A stretch of 64,000 nucleotides of DNA from Flaviflexus salsibiostraticola. GTDB lineage: Bacteria > Actinomycetota > Actinomycetes > Actinomycetales > Actinomycetaceae. The position numbers and the translations under genes were made by a program. Shown piece by piece: positions 36,500 through 44,697 of the stretch. Below the pieces are notes generated by a model, which was not told where the DNA came from, did not search any database, and saw only the letters and a list, made by a program, of their open reading frames with translations. Positions within the stretch are counted from its first letter, which is position 1; every line of letters begins with the position of its first letter. The stretch is taken from positions 124,001-188,000 of the forward strand of contig NZ_CP034438.1 in NCBI RefSeq assembly GCF_003952265.1, written 5' to 3'.

Positions 36500-37035
36500 C
36501 CCAGGCCTCCTCGCCTCGAGCCCCCACCGACCGGGAGTGTTGCTACGACGCTATGACACCACCAACCGACAGTCATCTCTTGCCGATTTACATTCAGCCG
36601 ACGACCTGAATGAAGCCAGCAGCCGAATGCACTCGACGGTCTACGTCGAAGTCGTGGTCTGGTCCAGGTCTCGGCGTCCCTTGCGGAGCCCGATTTCGTA
36701 GGCTGTAAAGGAAATGAGCGTCAGTGCGATTAACGGCAGCACGAACCACGCCATGGCTACGGTGAATCCCTCCAGTGCATCGTGCGCTGTGGCAGCCAGC
36801 ACAAGGTATCCGGTGTAGGCGGCGTACAAAACCACGAACAAGCCGCCCTCCCAACGCGCCACCGCGAAGCCCGTGAACGCGATCGGCAGTAGTGCCACTG
36901 CGGCCGCCAGCATTACTGGGATATCGAAGGCCACTGCGGCGCCGGATACGGGAATGCCTTCAAGAGAGATGAGCGCGGTTAGTCCTAGCACTACCCCTAT
37001 GTTGATGATATTGCTGCCGACCACGTTGCCCACCG

Positions 37036-37998
37036 CTAGGTGTAGTTCCCAGTGAGGTTGTGAACACGGTCTGAGGGAGTCTGTCCTCCGATTCCGGTGT
37101 GGGGTCGGTGATGATTGTAGTGGTGGAGCCAGGTGCTGTACGTTGCGGCCCTGGCTCCGTCGCTTTCGTACATCTGGGCGTAGGCCCACTCGGTCGCGAG
37201 GGTGCGGTTGAAACGTTCAACTTTCCCGTTGGTCTGGGGCCGATACGGACGAGTTCGACGATGTTTCACATCAGGTCCGAGCGCGGCTGCGAACGTTCGA
37301 GAGCGGTAACAAGACCCGTTATCGGTCATCACCGCCGCAACGGTCACTCCGGCCTGGGCGAAGAACATGCGCGCTCGGTGCCAGAACGCGGCGGCTGTTT
37401 CTTTCTTCTCGTCGGCAAGGATCTCGGAGTAGGCCAGACGCGAGTAGTCATCGACCGCGTGATGCAGAAACGCGTACCCGACGCCATGGCGACGGTTACG
37501 CTTGCCGTTGGCGCGTCCGAGCATGCGATGTCCACCACCGTCAGGGATACGGCCGAGCTTCTTGATGTCGACATGCACAAGCTCGCCCGGACGCTGTTTC
37601 TCGTAGCGCACAGGGCGAGGCTTACGGACGGGCAGCCCGGTTGCCTGATCCAGATGTGCCAGCAGAGGCATCCGGTACCGGGCAAGGACGCGTTCGACCG
37701 TGGACCGCGGGATGCCCAGGTGGTAGCTGATCCGGTGCGGTCCCCACCGGCGGGTGAACCGCAGGCTGATGATGCGGTGCTCGCGCCGCTCCGCAAGCCT
37801 CATGGGTGAGTGATGCGGGCGCGAGGAACGATCCACGAGAGGTTCACCCGCGCGGTATCGGGACGCCCATTTCGATGCGGTGGCAGGTGAGACCTGGAAT
37901 CGCTCCGCTGCGCGTCGGATCGACCATCCCTGATCGACGATCAGAGAAGCCAGGCGCTGCCTGCCCACAGGGGTCAATGGTGCGTTAGCGTGGGACAT
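37036..37998 (-). CDS. IS481-family transposase, copy A
   Basis: 320 residues. N-terminal HTH (DQGWSIRRAAERFQVSPATA), a second HTH-like region, then the integrase-type DDE core: HVDIKKLGRIPDGGG, HAVDDYSRLAYSEIL, VMTDNGSCYRS and the C-terminal RPYRPQTNGKVERFNRTLA. It ends GNYT; the stop TAG (37036-37038) belongs to the CTAG target, not to the element. Its ribosome binding site lies in one arm of a hairpin whose loop now holds the whole IS1249 copy 2. Confidence 0.92.
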   Translation of the reverse strand: MSHANAPLTPVGRQRLASLIVDQGWSIRRAAERFQVSPATASKWASRYRAGEPLVDRSSRPHHSPMRLAERREHRIISLRFTRRWGPHRISYHLGIPRSTVERVLARYRMPLLAHLDQATGLPVRKPRPVRYEKQRPGELVHVDIKKLGRIPDGGGHRMLGRANGKRNRRHGVGYAFLHHAVDDYSRLAYSEILADEKKETAAAFWHRARMFFAQAGVTVAAVMTDNGSCYRSRTFAAALGPDVKHRRTRPYRPQTNGKVERFNRTLATEWAYAQMYESDGARAATYSTWLHHYNHHRPHTGIGGQTPSDRVHNLTGNYT

Positions 37999-38042
37999 GA
38001 AGACCTCCGGTTACTGGATGCGAGTGTGGTAACCCACATCCT

Positions 38043-39379
38043 GGCTTATAGGACATTTCGTGTTGCTGGGATCCGGGTTTTTCGTTGTGGTGGCGCGGTT
38101 TTCGGTGCTCGGAGTCGGTTTGGCCTGAGTTCTTGGTTGGACATTTCGTGTTGCTGGAAGACCCATTTTTGCCTGGTGTGATGCGGAAAGGTCGGTGTCG
38201 GAGTCGGTTTGAATTGAGGGATGGGCAATCCTTCATGCGGCTTGTGCGGCCGGGTCATGATCCGTCACGGCAAAACCGCCTCAGGCCGACAACGTTTCCG
38301 ATGCAAGGCCTGCTCGGCCACAGGCACAAGACGACTCGACACGCGGGCCCGTGATTTCGCTGCGTTCTTGAGGTTTGTCACCGGCACGGGCACCTACCTC
38401 GACCTGCCCGGAGGTGGACGGCAGGCCCGACGACGATTCGCCCCGTTCTGGAGCCTGTGGCCGTTATCGCCACTGGTGGACGAGGTTCACCCGGTCGTGT
38501 TCGTGGACGCGATCTATCTGCACCGGCGGGCCGCGATCCTGATCGCGTGCACGCCCACGCACGTAGTGGGCTGGTACGTGGCCCGCACCGAGCGCACGGA
38601 CGCGTGGGCGGCACTGTTCTCCCGGATTGCCGCCCCTGATGTGGTCGTGTGCGACGGGGGCAGCGGCATTGTCTCGGCCCTTGCCCAGCAGTGGCCCACC
38701 ACCCACGTTCAGCGCTGCACGTTCCACGCGTTCAGCGTGGTCAAGCGCTACACCACCAGCCGGCCGCGTACCCAGGCCGGAGTGGAGCTCTATGAGCTCG
38801 CCAGGGGCCTGTTGGCGATCCGCACCCGCGAGGAATCCCTGGCCTGGCTGGTCGAGCTCACGGCGTGGAACGCCCGGTGGAAGGGCTTCCTCGCGCAGAA
38901 GACGCGTCTGCCCGACGGCAGCTATGTCAACACCCATGACCGGCTCGTGCGAGCGAAGAACTCGCTGAACACTCTCGCCCGGCGTGGCACCCTGTTCACC
39001 TACCTGCGCGAGGACCTCGCGGGCCTGGATGTGCCCGCGACGACGAATCGGATCGAAGGGCTCAACAGTCGTATCCGTGACCTGCTGCGCCACCACCGCG
39101 GAATGGGACTGACCCACCAGATCAAGTCCGTGTGCTGGTGGCTGTACGCACGCACCGAATATCCCTTGACGCCAGCGCAGATCCTTACCGCCACGCCAAC
39201 CGATCAGCAGATCACTGCGCTGTTCACCGCCGCAGATCACCGAGCCCATGCCCAACACGAGATCAACCGGTGGGGCACTGCCGTCAACTGGACCGACCTC
39301 CACCACAGCAGCCCCTTCCAACAGGACTACTGACCCCGAACCTCCAACCCCACCAGCAACACGTTATGTCCTATAAGCC
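38043..39379 (+). mobile_element. IS1249-like element, copy 2, 1337 bp
   Basis: Same length, ends and gene as copy 1 (20592-21928), with target duplication CACATCCT on both sides (38035-38042 and 39380-39387). It is inserted in the untranslated leader of IS481 element A, in the loop between the two arms of its leader hairpin; the uninterrupted target is visible in IS481 copy B. Also carries the internal 19-mer repeat of the left end. Confidence 0.95.
38221..39333 (+). CDS. IS1249-type transposase, copy 2
   Basis: 370 residues, the same protein as encoded at 20770-21882, with no difference seen: zinc ribbon, DAIYLHRR, CDGGSG and NRIEGLNSRIRDLL all present. Complete and presumably functional. 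Orientation is opposite to the transposase of the IS481 element that hosts it. Confidence 0.92.
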   Translation: MGNPSCGLCGRVMIRHGKTASGRQRFRCKACSATGTRRLDTRARDFAAFLRFVTGTGTYLDLPGGGRQARRRFAPFWSLWPLSPLVDEVHPVVFVDAIYLHRRAAILIACTPTHVVGWYVARTERTDAWAALFSRIAAPDVVVCDGGSGIVSALAQQWPTTHVQRCTFHAFSVVKRYTTSRPRTQAGVELYELARGLLAIRTREESLAWLVELTAWNARWKGFLAQKTRLPDGSYVNTHDRLVRAKNSLNTLARRGTLFTYLREDLAGLDVPATTNRIEGLNSRIRDLLRHHRGMGLTHQIKSVCWWLYARTEYPLTPAQILTATPTDQQITALFTAADHRAHAQHEINRWGTAVNWTDLHHSSPFQQDY

Positions 39380-39657
39380 CACATCCTGCCGGAGGTCTTC
39401 ATCTAACTCGAGCGTTCACAACCTCCCGAGGAACTACAACTAGGTCCCGTTCACCGCGACGCACGGCAATGATGGACGTCGCCAGCTCGGGCAGCGATGT
39501 CCCGACAGCCACAACGGTCAGTCCGACCACGAGGCTGCTTACGCCCAACGTGGTGGCTATGTTCACTGCTCCTTCCACGAGCAGCGTGGCACCGGCGACC
39601 AGCAACGCGACCCCCAGCAGCACAAAGAAGAGCGACCTGCTGACCGAGGCGCCTAGC

Positions 39658-40762
39658 TGTACTGACCGGACAGGTTGGTTGAGGCAGTGCGATGACACGC
39701 GCTGACTTGTGACGTGAAGGGAGGGCCTTCCGCGGTTGAGTGGGAGTTGCGAAACCAGCACTCCGAGGAAGGCCCTCCGTATGTCCCACGCTAATGCAGC
39801 CCTGACCCCTCGCGCCCGTTTGACCGTCGCCCGGCTCGTCGTCGACCAGCAGGTGCCGATTGCCGAGGTCGCGGCTCGGTTCCAATGCTCCTGGCCGACG
39901 GTCAAACGCTGGGCCGACCGCTACCGGGCTGGTGAGTCCATGCAGGACCGTTCCTCACGCCCGAAGACCTCTCCCTACCAGACCCCGCTGAAGATCAGGA
40001 GGCGAATCGTGAGCCTGCGGCTGCGGCTGCGGGAAGGGCCGGTCCAGCTGGCCGTCCGGGTCGGGCTGGCACCCTCGACCGTTCATCAGATCCTGCGCCA
40101 CTGCCGGCTGAACCGACTCGCCCATATGGATCGCGCCACCGGGGAGCCGGTGCGCCGCTATGAACACCCCCACCCCGGCTCGATGATTCACGTCGATGTG
40201 AAGAAGCTCGGCAACATCCCCGATGGCGGCGGCTGGCGCTTCGTCGGTCGCCAGCAGGGAGGCCGCAACCGCGCAGCAACGCCGGACAAGGCCCGCAACC
40301 ACCACCACAACCCGAAGATGGGCCACGCCTTCGTCCACACCGTCATCGATGACTACTCTCGCGTCGCCTACGCCGAAGTCCACGATGATGAAACTGCTCC
40401 CACTGCCGTCGGGGTGTTGGAGCGGGCCACAGCCTGGTTCAACACCCGAGGCGTCACCGTCGAAAGAGTGCTCTCCGACAACGGTCCGGCCTACCGCTCG
40501 ATATTATGGCGCGAAACCTGCGCCAGGCTGAAGATCACAGCAAAAAGGACCCGCCCGTACCGACCCCAGACCAACGGGAAGATCGAGCGCTTCCATCGCA
40601 CCCTGGCAGACGGGTGGGGTTACGCCCGCTGCTACACCTCAGAAACCGAACGCCGCAACGCCCTACCAGGATGGTTGCATCACTATAATCATCACCGACC
40701 CCACACAGCCTGCGACAGGCTCGCCCCATTCACCCGGTTAACCAACCTCCCCGGACAGTACA
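39658..40762 (+). mobile_element. IS481-family element C, 1105 bp
   Basis: Ends read TGTACTG inward; 23-bp inverted repeats (39658 and 40762) agree at 20 positions. The target duplication is CCTAGC on both sides (39652-39657 and 40763-40768). A different member from elements A and B, inserted in the first half of the exchanger gene. Confidence 0.92.
39720..39778 (+). promoter_or_regulatory. Ribosome-site hairpin in the leader of IS481 element C
   Basis: Perfect 12-bp stem, 39720-39731 with 39767-39778, ending two bases before the ATG. The purine-rich ribosome site (GAGGAAGG) overlaps the right arm. Transcripts reading in from outside would contain both arms and hide the site; a transcript starting inside the loop would not. 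Confidence 0.65.
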
Positions 40763-40767
40763 CCTAG
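39781..40767 (+). CDS. IS481-family transposase, element C
   Basis: 328 residues from the ATG at 39781 (MSHANAALTP), which matches the start of the A/B transposases; an in-frame ATG at 39736 lies in the leader hairpin and is unlikely. HTH (EVAARFQCSWPTVKRWADRY), DDE core with IHVDVKKLGNIPDGGG, VIDDYSRVAYAEV, LSDNGPAYRS and RPYRPQTNGKIERFHRTLA. It carries an insert after the first catalytic aspartate (GRNRAATPDKARNHHHNPKM). Ends PGQYT with the TAG supplied by the CTAG target. Confidence 0.92.
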   Translation: MSHANAALTPRARLTVARLVVDQQVPIAEVAARFQCSWPTVKRWADRYRAGESMQDRSSRPKTSPYQTPLKIRRRIVSLRLRLREGPVQLAVRVGLAPSTVHQILRHCRLNRLAHMDRATGEPVRRYEHPHPGSMIHVDVKKLGNIPDGGGWRFVGRQQGGRNRAATPDKARNHHHNPKMGHAFVHTVIDDYSRVAYAEVHDDETAPTAVGVLERATAWFNTRGVTVERVLSDNGPAYRSILWRETCARLKITAKRTRPYRPQTNGKIERFHRTLADGWGYARCYTSETERRNALPGWLHHYNHHRPHTACDRLAPFTRLTNLPGQYT

Positions 40768-41312
40768 CGCAGCCCCTTCCTCGTCGGCTGGATCGACGGT
40801 TGCCGAATCTCCTGTCCCTTCCCGGGCATTCACCGCGGTCTTGGCGTCCCGCCGACTAATCACCACGGACATTATGGTGTGGACCACCACACCGAAAAAT
40901 AGTATCAGCCCGTCCACCGCACTGATCCTCCCATCCAGGGACACAAGGAGCAGTAGAACTGACAAGACGACCATCAGGGGCAGGTCAAAGCGGACCAGCC
41001 TCCGCTTTACAGCGAGGGGAACGACCAGCGCGGACAGTCCCAGGATGAGCAGGACATTAACGATGTTGCTGCCAACCACATTGCCCACGGCAAGCCCCGG
41101 TTCATCACGCAGTACAGCACCGACGCTCACTGCGAACTCGGGTGCCGACGTCGCCGCTGACACTACGGTGAGACCGATCACCAATGACGAAATCCCGAAA
41201 CGTCCGGCCAGTGCTGACGCCCCACGCACCAAAAATTCCCCACCCAAGACCAGCAGCACCAGTCCGGTCACGATCCGTCCAATATCAAGCACATCCATGA
41301 GTAGGAGTGTAC

Positions 41313-41637
41313 TGAAGCGTCCTGGGTTTCGTTCCGATTCGTTGATTGAGGAGAATTGGAATATGGGAAGGTCTTACAGCCCGGAGTTCGTTGAGCGGGC
41401 CCTTCGGATGATGGATGACTATCGTCGTGATGGCGATGTCTCGGAATGGGCAGCGGCCTCGGCGGTGGGCGAGAAGCTCGGAGTCTCTGCGCACACGATG
41501 CGCGGATGGTCCAGGAGGGCTCGGACCGAAGCCGACAGTGACACCCGCCCGGCGAGTGTCGAGTCGGAAGAGATCAGGGAGCTGCGCCGAGAGGTGCGAG
41601 AGCTGCGGCGCGCCAACGAAATCCTGAAGACAGCGTC
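41313..41637 (+). pseudogene. IS3-type element 1: left end and truncated OrfA
   Basis: Left end TGAAGCGTCCTGGGTTTCG at 41313, then OrfA from the ATG at 41363: MGRSYSPEFVERALRMMDDY, an HTH region (SAVGEKLGVSAHTMRGWSRR) and the zipper ELRREVRELRRANEILKTAS. It stops after about 91 codons because the IS30 element begins at 41638. The rest of OrfA and all of OrfB are absent. The element lies just upstream of the exchanger gene and points away from it. Confidence 0.85.
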
Positions 41638-42858
41638 GGTGGATTCAACCGGTCAGCGCAACAGTGCTTCAAGCCTATCGGCTGGGGTATCAAAACTGAG
41701 TGTCTTACGCGGTCGTGAGTTCAACCGTGCCGCCACTTTGTTGAGGTCGTCCTGGGTGAGATCTTTCATGCTCACGCCTTTGGGGAAGTACTGACGGAGC
41801 AGACGGTTCGTGTTCTCGTTCGTCCCACGCTGCCAGGGGCTGCGAGGGTCTGCGAAATACACGTCAAGCCCGGTGCTGCTCGTAACGGTCTTGTGGTCCG
41901 CGAGTTCCATTCCACGATCCCAGGTGAGTGAGCGGCGCAGCTGCTCGGGCAGGAGATTCATCTCTCGTGAAAGGCCCGCAGTCACCGACGCCATATCGCG
42001 CCCATCTACGTGAACGAGCACAGTGAACCTCGTCGCGCGCTCGACGACAGTTGCGATCTGAGAAACGCCCCGGCCGAGGAGAAGGTCTCCTTCCCAGTGC
42101 CCAGGAATCGCACGATCCTCAGCTTCGGCGGGTCGCTCCGAGATCGATACGGCATCCTTGATCTGTGACCGCCACTGACCGGTCACCGTGTTGTGGATAC
42201 TGCGCCGGATCGGGCGGCCTGATCGCAGATGCTTCTGCAGTTCCTTTGCTAGTACCCCGCGGGATTGAACATACAGAGACTGATAGATCGTCTCGTGTGA
42301 CACCAGCATCCTGCTTCCCGCTGGGTAGCGCTTTTTCAGAGTCCCGGCAATCTGTTCTGGTGACCAGTCTTCCCGCAGACGTGCCGCGACGTACCTGCGA
42401 AGCACGGGGTTCTTCGCGAGTTTGCATTTCTTTGGTCGTTTGGCACGCCGCCAAGCACGATCGTCAGCGTCAACCGCGCGATACCTTGCCGCCCCTCGAT
42501 TCTTTGCGATCTCACGACTGATGGTCGATGCTGAACGGCCGAGTCGTCGTCCAATCGATCGGAGCGACTCACCAGCTGCAAGCCCCCTGGAAATCTCTTC
42601 GCGCTCATGAAGAGTTAGTGTGCCGGAGCGACGTCTTTGAGGCGGCTGATAGATCCCGCCATAGGGTAACAGGATCGAGAAGATTGAGCCTGGAGGGGAG
42701 CCCACGGTTCGACCGATCTCGCTGATTGATGCCCCTGTCTTCCACATGTCCCACACTTGCTGCCGTCGATCCGACGGGAGTCCTGGTCTACCGATCTTTG
42801 CCACATCACACCTCTGAGTACATTATCGATGGTGTTGCGTTGACCGGTTGAATCCACC
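41638..42858 (-). mobile_element. IS30-family element, about 1221 bp
   Basis: Inverted repeats at the ends, starting GGTGGATTCAACCGGTCA and agreeing at 25 of 26 positions (41638 and 42858). No target duplication: the flanks are GTC on the left and GCT on the right. On each side it abuts a different truncated IS3 OrfA, both cut at the same codon region and pointing toward the IS30. That pattern suggests recombination between two IS30 copies, not one insertion. Confidence 0.9.
41653..42804 (-). CDS. IS30-family transposase
   Basis: 383 residues, GTG start. Two N-terminal HTH regions (ASISEIGRTVGSPPGSI and GESLRSIGRRLGRSASTISREI), then DWSPEQIAGTLKKRYP, the VSHETIYQSLYVQ motif, and the DDE core with GHWEGDLLLG, SLTWDRGMELADHK and DPRSPWQRGTNENTNRLLRQ. 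Complete, so the element may be active. Confidence 0.92.
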   Translation of the reverse strand: MAKIGRPGLPSDRRQQVWDMWKTGASISEIGRTVGSPPGSIFSILLPYGGIYQPPQRRRSGTLTLHEREEISRGLAAGESLRSIGRRLGRSASTISREIAKNRGAARYRAVDADDRAWRRAKRPKKCKLAKNPVLRRYVAARLREDWSPEQIAGTLKKRYPAGSRMLVSHETIYQSLYVQSRGVLAKELQKHLRSGRPIRRSIHNTVTGQWRSQIKDAVSISERPAEAEDRAIPGHWEGDLLLGRGVSQIATVVERATRFTVLVHVDGRDMASVTAGLSREMNLLPEQLRRSLTWDRGMELADHKTVTSSTGLDVYFADPRSPWQRGTNENTNRLLRQYFPKGVSMKDLTQDDLNKVAARLNSRPRKTLSFDTPADRLEALLR

Positions 42859-43160
42859 GCTGCGCGCTTAAGGATCTCATTGGCCCGGCGCAGTTCACGG
42901 TTCTCCTGCTCCAGTTGGGCTAAGCGGCGGGCCTCATCGGTGCTCACACCGGGGGCCTGCCCGTCATCGATATCGGCTTGACGCACCCAGGTGCGGACCG
43001 ACTCTGGTCCGTAGCCGAGCTGATCGGCAACTCTTTTAACCGTGCCGTTCTTCGAGCCCAGCTCGGTGCGTAAGGCGCGAACCATACGCACCGCTGCAGC
43101 CTTCTCCTCTGGTGAATACCGCCGCTGAGAAGGGCGCCCGGAATTGTTCATACGTGACAT
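42859..43160 (-). pseudogene. IS3-type element 2: truncated OrfA
   Basis: Reads MSRMNNSGRPSQRRYSPEEK through VRQADIDDGQAPGVSTDEAR and the zipper ENRELRRANEILKRAA, then runs into the IS30 end at 42858. The element's left end (TGAATCGC) is at 43214 on the minus strand and abuts the OrfA remnant of another IS3 element. The first 80-odd codons are the same as in the fragment at 35761. About 100 codons remain; OrfB is absent. Confidence 0.85.
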
Positions 43161-43214
43161 TCTTCCATCCTTGTTTCCAAGCTCAGGAATCTCCACCAAA
43201 CCCAGAGCGATTCA

Positions 43215-44244
43215 TGCTGAGCTTCGCAAAGCTAATGAAGTCCTCAAAGCTGCGAGCATATTTTTCGCGAAGGAACCGGGCCACCCACGGACGAGATGAT
43301 CACCTTCATCGATGCATATCGTGATCGTTTCGGGGTTGAGTTCCTCTGCCGCACTCTTGGCCAAGCAGTACGTGGATTCCTCACCTCTCGCGGATACCGA
43401 GCCGCTAAGAGCCGGCCTCCGTCAGCACGTCAGTTGAAGGACGAGCTCTTGATCCCCGAGATCCAGCGCCTCCACACAGAGAACTACGGAGTCTATGGTC
43501 GCCGGAAAATGCATGCCCTCCTTCAGCGTGAGGGCTGGGACATCGGCCGCGATCAGACCCACAGGCTCATGAAGCTCGCCGGGGTCGAAGGTGTTCGCAG
43601 GTCGAAGAAAGCCTTCACAACGAGGCCTGATCCCGCCTTGGCGTTGCCAGGGGATCTGGTCGAGCGTCGGTTCACTGCTGATCGGCCCAATCAGCTGTGG
43701 GTCTGTGACATCACCTATGTCGCGACATGGTCGGGCTTCGCCTATGTCTCGTTCATCGTCGATGTGTTCTCCCGCCGTATCGTCGGCTGGAATGTCGCTG
43801 CAACCTTAAAGGCCGATGTCCTGCCGCTGCAGGCGTTAGAGATGGCTGCCTGGCACAATGGCGGGGACCTTGATGGCGTCATTCACCATAGCGATCACGG
43901 CTCGAACTACATGGCCCTGGTCTACACCGGCCGCGTCCAGGAGCTTGGGGCGATACCGTCAACAGGCACGGTCGGTGACAGCTTCGACAATGCGATGGCT
44001 GAGGCCGTGAACGCGCTCTACAAAGCTGAACTTATCCGTCAACGCGGACCGTGGAAGACCGTGGAGGAAGTCGAGCTCGCAACTTTGGAATACGTGTGGT
44101 GGTGGAACAACAAACGCCTCCATGGTGAGCTCGATCTGCGCACTCCTCTTGAGGTCGAAGCCGCCTACTACACTGAACAAGAATCCCTCCTGACATCAGC
44201 ACGGTGACAGGAAAAACGGTCGGAACTCAACCCAGGCCGAATCA
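43215..44244 (+). mobile_element. IS3-type element 3, missing its left part
   Basis: Starts inside OrfA (AELRKANEVLKAASIFFAKE, 43216-43299, stop TGA) because element 2 adjoins it at 43214. It continues through a complete OrfB and ends at 44244 with an inverted-repeat-like end (TGATTCGGCCTGGGTT when read inward) that resembles the TGAATCGCTCTGGGTT end of element 2. A T-run (TTTTTC near 43261) in the OrfA tail is a plausible frameshift site. Confidence 0.82.
43296..44207 (+). CDS. IS3-family OrfB transposase
   Basis: 303 residues. Contains the HTH_21-type segment (YGVYGRRKMHALLQREGWDI), FTADRPNQLWVCDITYVATW with the first catalytic aspartate, FIVDVFSRRIVGWN, the HHSDHGSNYMALVYT block and DSFDNAMAEAVNALYKAELI, with the final EYVWWWNNKRLHGEL. 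Complete, but its OrfA partner has lost its DNA-binding half, so the element probably cannot move alone. The ATG overlaps the OrfA stop. Confidence 0.9.
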   Translation: MITFIDAYRDRFGVEFLCRTLGQAVRGFLTSRGYRAAKSRPPSARQLKDELLIPEIQRLHTENYGVYGRRKMHALLQREGWDIGRDQTHRLMKLAGVEGVRRSKKAFTTRPDPALALPGDLVERRFTADRPNQLWVCDITYVATWSGFAYVSFIVDVFSRRIVGWNVAATLKADVLPLQALEMAAWHNGGDLDGVIHHSDHGSNYMALVYTGRVQELGAIPSTGTVGDSFDNAMAEAVNALYKAELIRQRGPWKTVEEVELATLEYVWWWNNKRLHGELDLRTPLEVEAAYYTEQESLLTSAR

Positions 44245-44332
44245 CCTGCCCCGAATCGGTGAGGGCACAAGCCCAATGGTCGGTCTTGCCGACATCGAGG
44301 CCAAGATAAATATCGGGTTTGGCAGTACTCAT
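44245..44332 (-). pseudogene. N-terminal fragment of an IS110-family transposase
   Basis: Starts MSTAKPDIYLGLDVGKTDHW and continues ACALTDSG before running into the end of IS3 element 3 at 44244. GLDVGKTDHWA is the first DEDD catalytic motif of IS110-type transposases. Only about 29 codons remain. Confidence 0.8.
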
Positions 44333-44697
44333 GGCAATCGTCCTATCGCTTAGCGCCATAACCGGCCAAGCCATGACAGCACGCCTCACATCCACGTTAC
44401 GACAGGCATCCCACACTGGTGCCGAGCCCCTAATCAGCGATCACATGCTGCCAACCGACCCTGGTGGCAACACCCCCCGGATCATTCAAGAGACAGGGGC
44501 AAGAAGCCATGCCAGGGCGGCCGGCCGACAGTCCTAATCAACACCCGCCAATCAGAACCTGTCAACAAGGTAACGGGGCGGCGTTGTCTCGGCTCCTGCC
44601 CAGCGGTGGCCCACCCTGCTCCGAGCTGCTCCATTATCTCGGCGTGCTCGGATACACATTCTTGCAGGGTGGGCGCACTGACCGTGCGATTCAGGGG
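44333..44697. other. Gene-free stretch between IS110 fragment and pdxS
   Basis: The part up to about 44540 is probably the leader of the truncated IS110 element. The rest, directly downstream of pdxS where pdxT is usually found, holds no PdxT-like frame on either strand and no clear terminator that I can see. Confidence 0.5.

Larger units (their letters stand above)
37041..39438 (-). mobile_element. IS481-family element A (1053 bp) carrying a nested IS1249
   Basis: Ends read TGTAGTTCC inward on both sides, 25-bp inverted repeats matching at 22 positions. The span is 2398 bp; removing IS1249 with one 8-bp target copy leaves 1053 bp, exactly the length of copy B (47179-48231). Flanks are GCTAGG on the left and ACTAGG on the right, i.e. 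the CTAG-centred target of this family with one mismatched outer base. It sits inside the exchanger gene. It differs from copy B by two synonymous changes that I noticed. Confidence 0.92.
36641..41298 (-). pseudogene. Cation/Ca2+ exchanger (CaCA) gene split by two IS481 insertions
   Basis: One gene in three pieces on the minus strand: 41298-40764 (MDVLDIGRIVTGLVLLVLGG onward), 39652-39440 and 37035-36641. Joining them at the two shared CTAG sites gives 1143 bases, an open frame of 380 codons plus stop. The product has about ten helices and the two alpha-repeats of the CaCA superfamily (YrbG-like): ATSAPEFAVSVGAV with GNVVGSNIVNVLLILG, and GTSLPELATSIIAV with GNVVGSNIINIGVVLG. It would exchange Ca2+ or K+/Na+ across the membrane. 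An IS3 end begins 14 bp upstream of the ATG, so the promoter is gone too. Confidence 0.88.

Noticed and set aside
40738..41298. Stand-alone 186-residue exchanger gene
   Set aside because: Its last 12 or so codons lie in IS481 element C; it is the N-terminal half of the split exchanger, not a separate half-size gene.
44417..44697. Possible pdxT remnant downstream of pdxS
   Set aside because: No frame on either strand shows the glutaminase motifs expected of PdxT, so I could not support a remnant.
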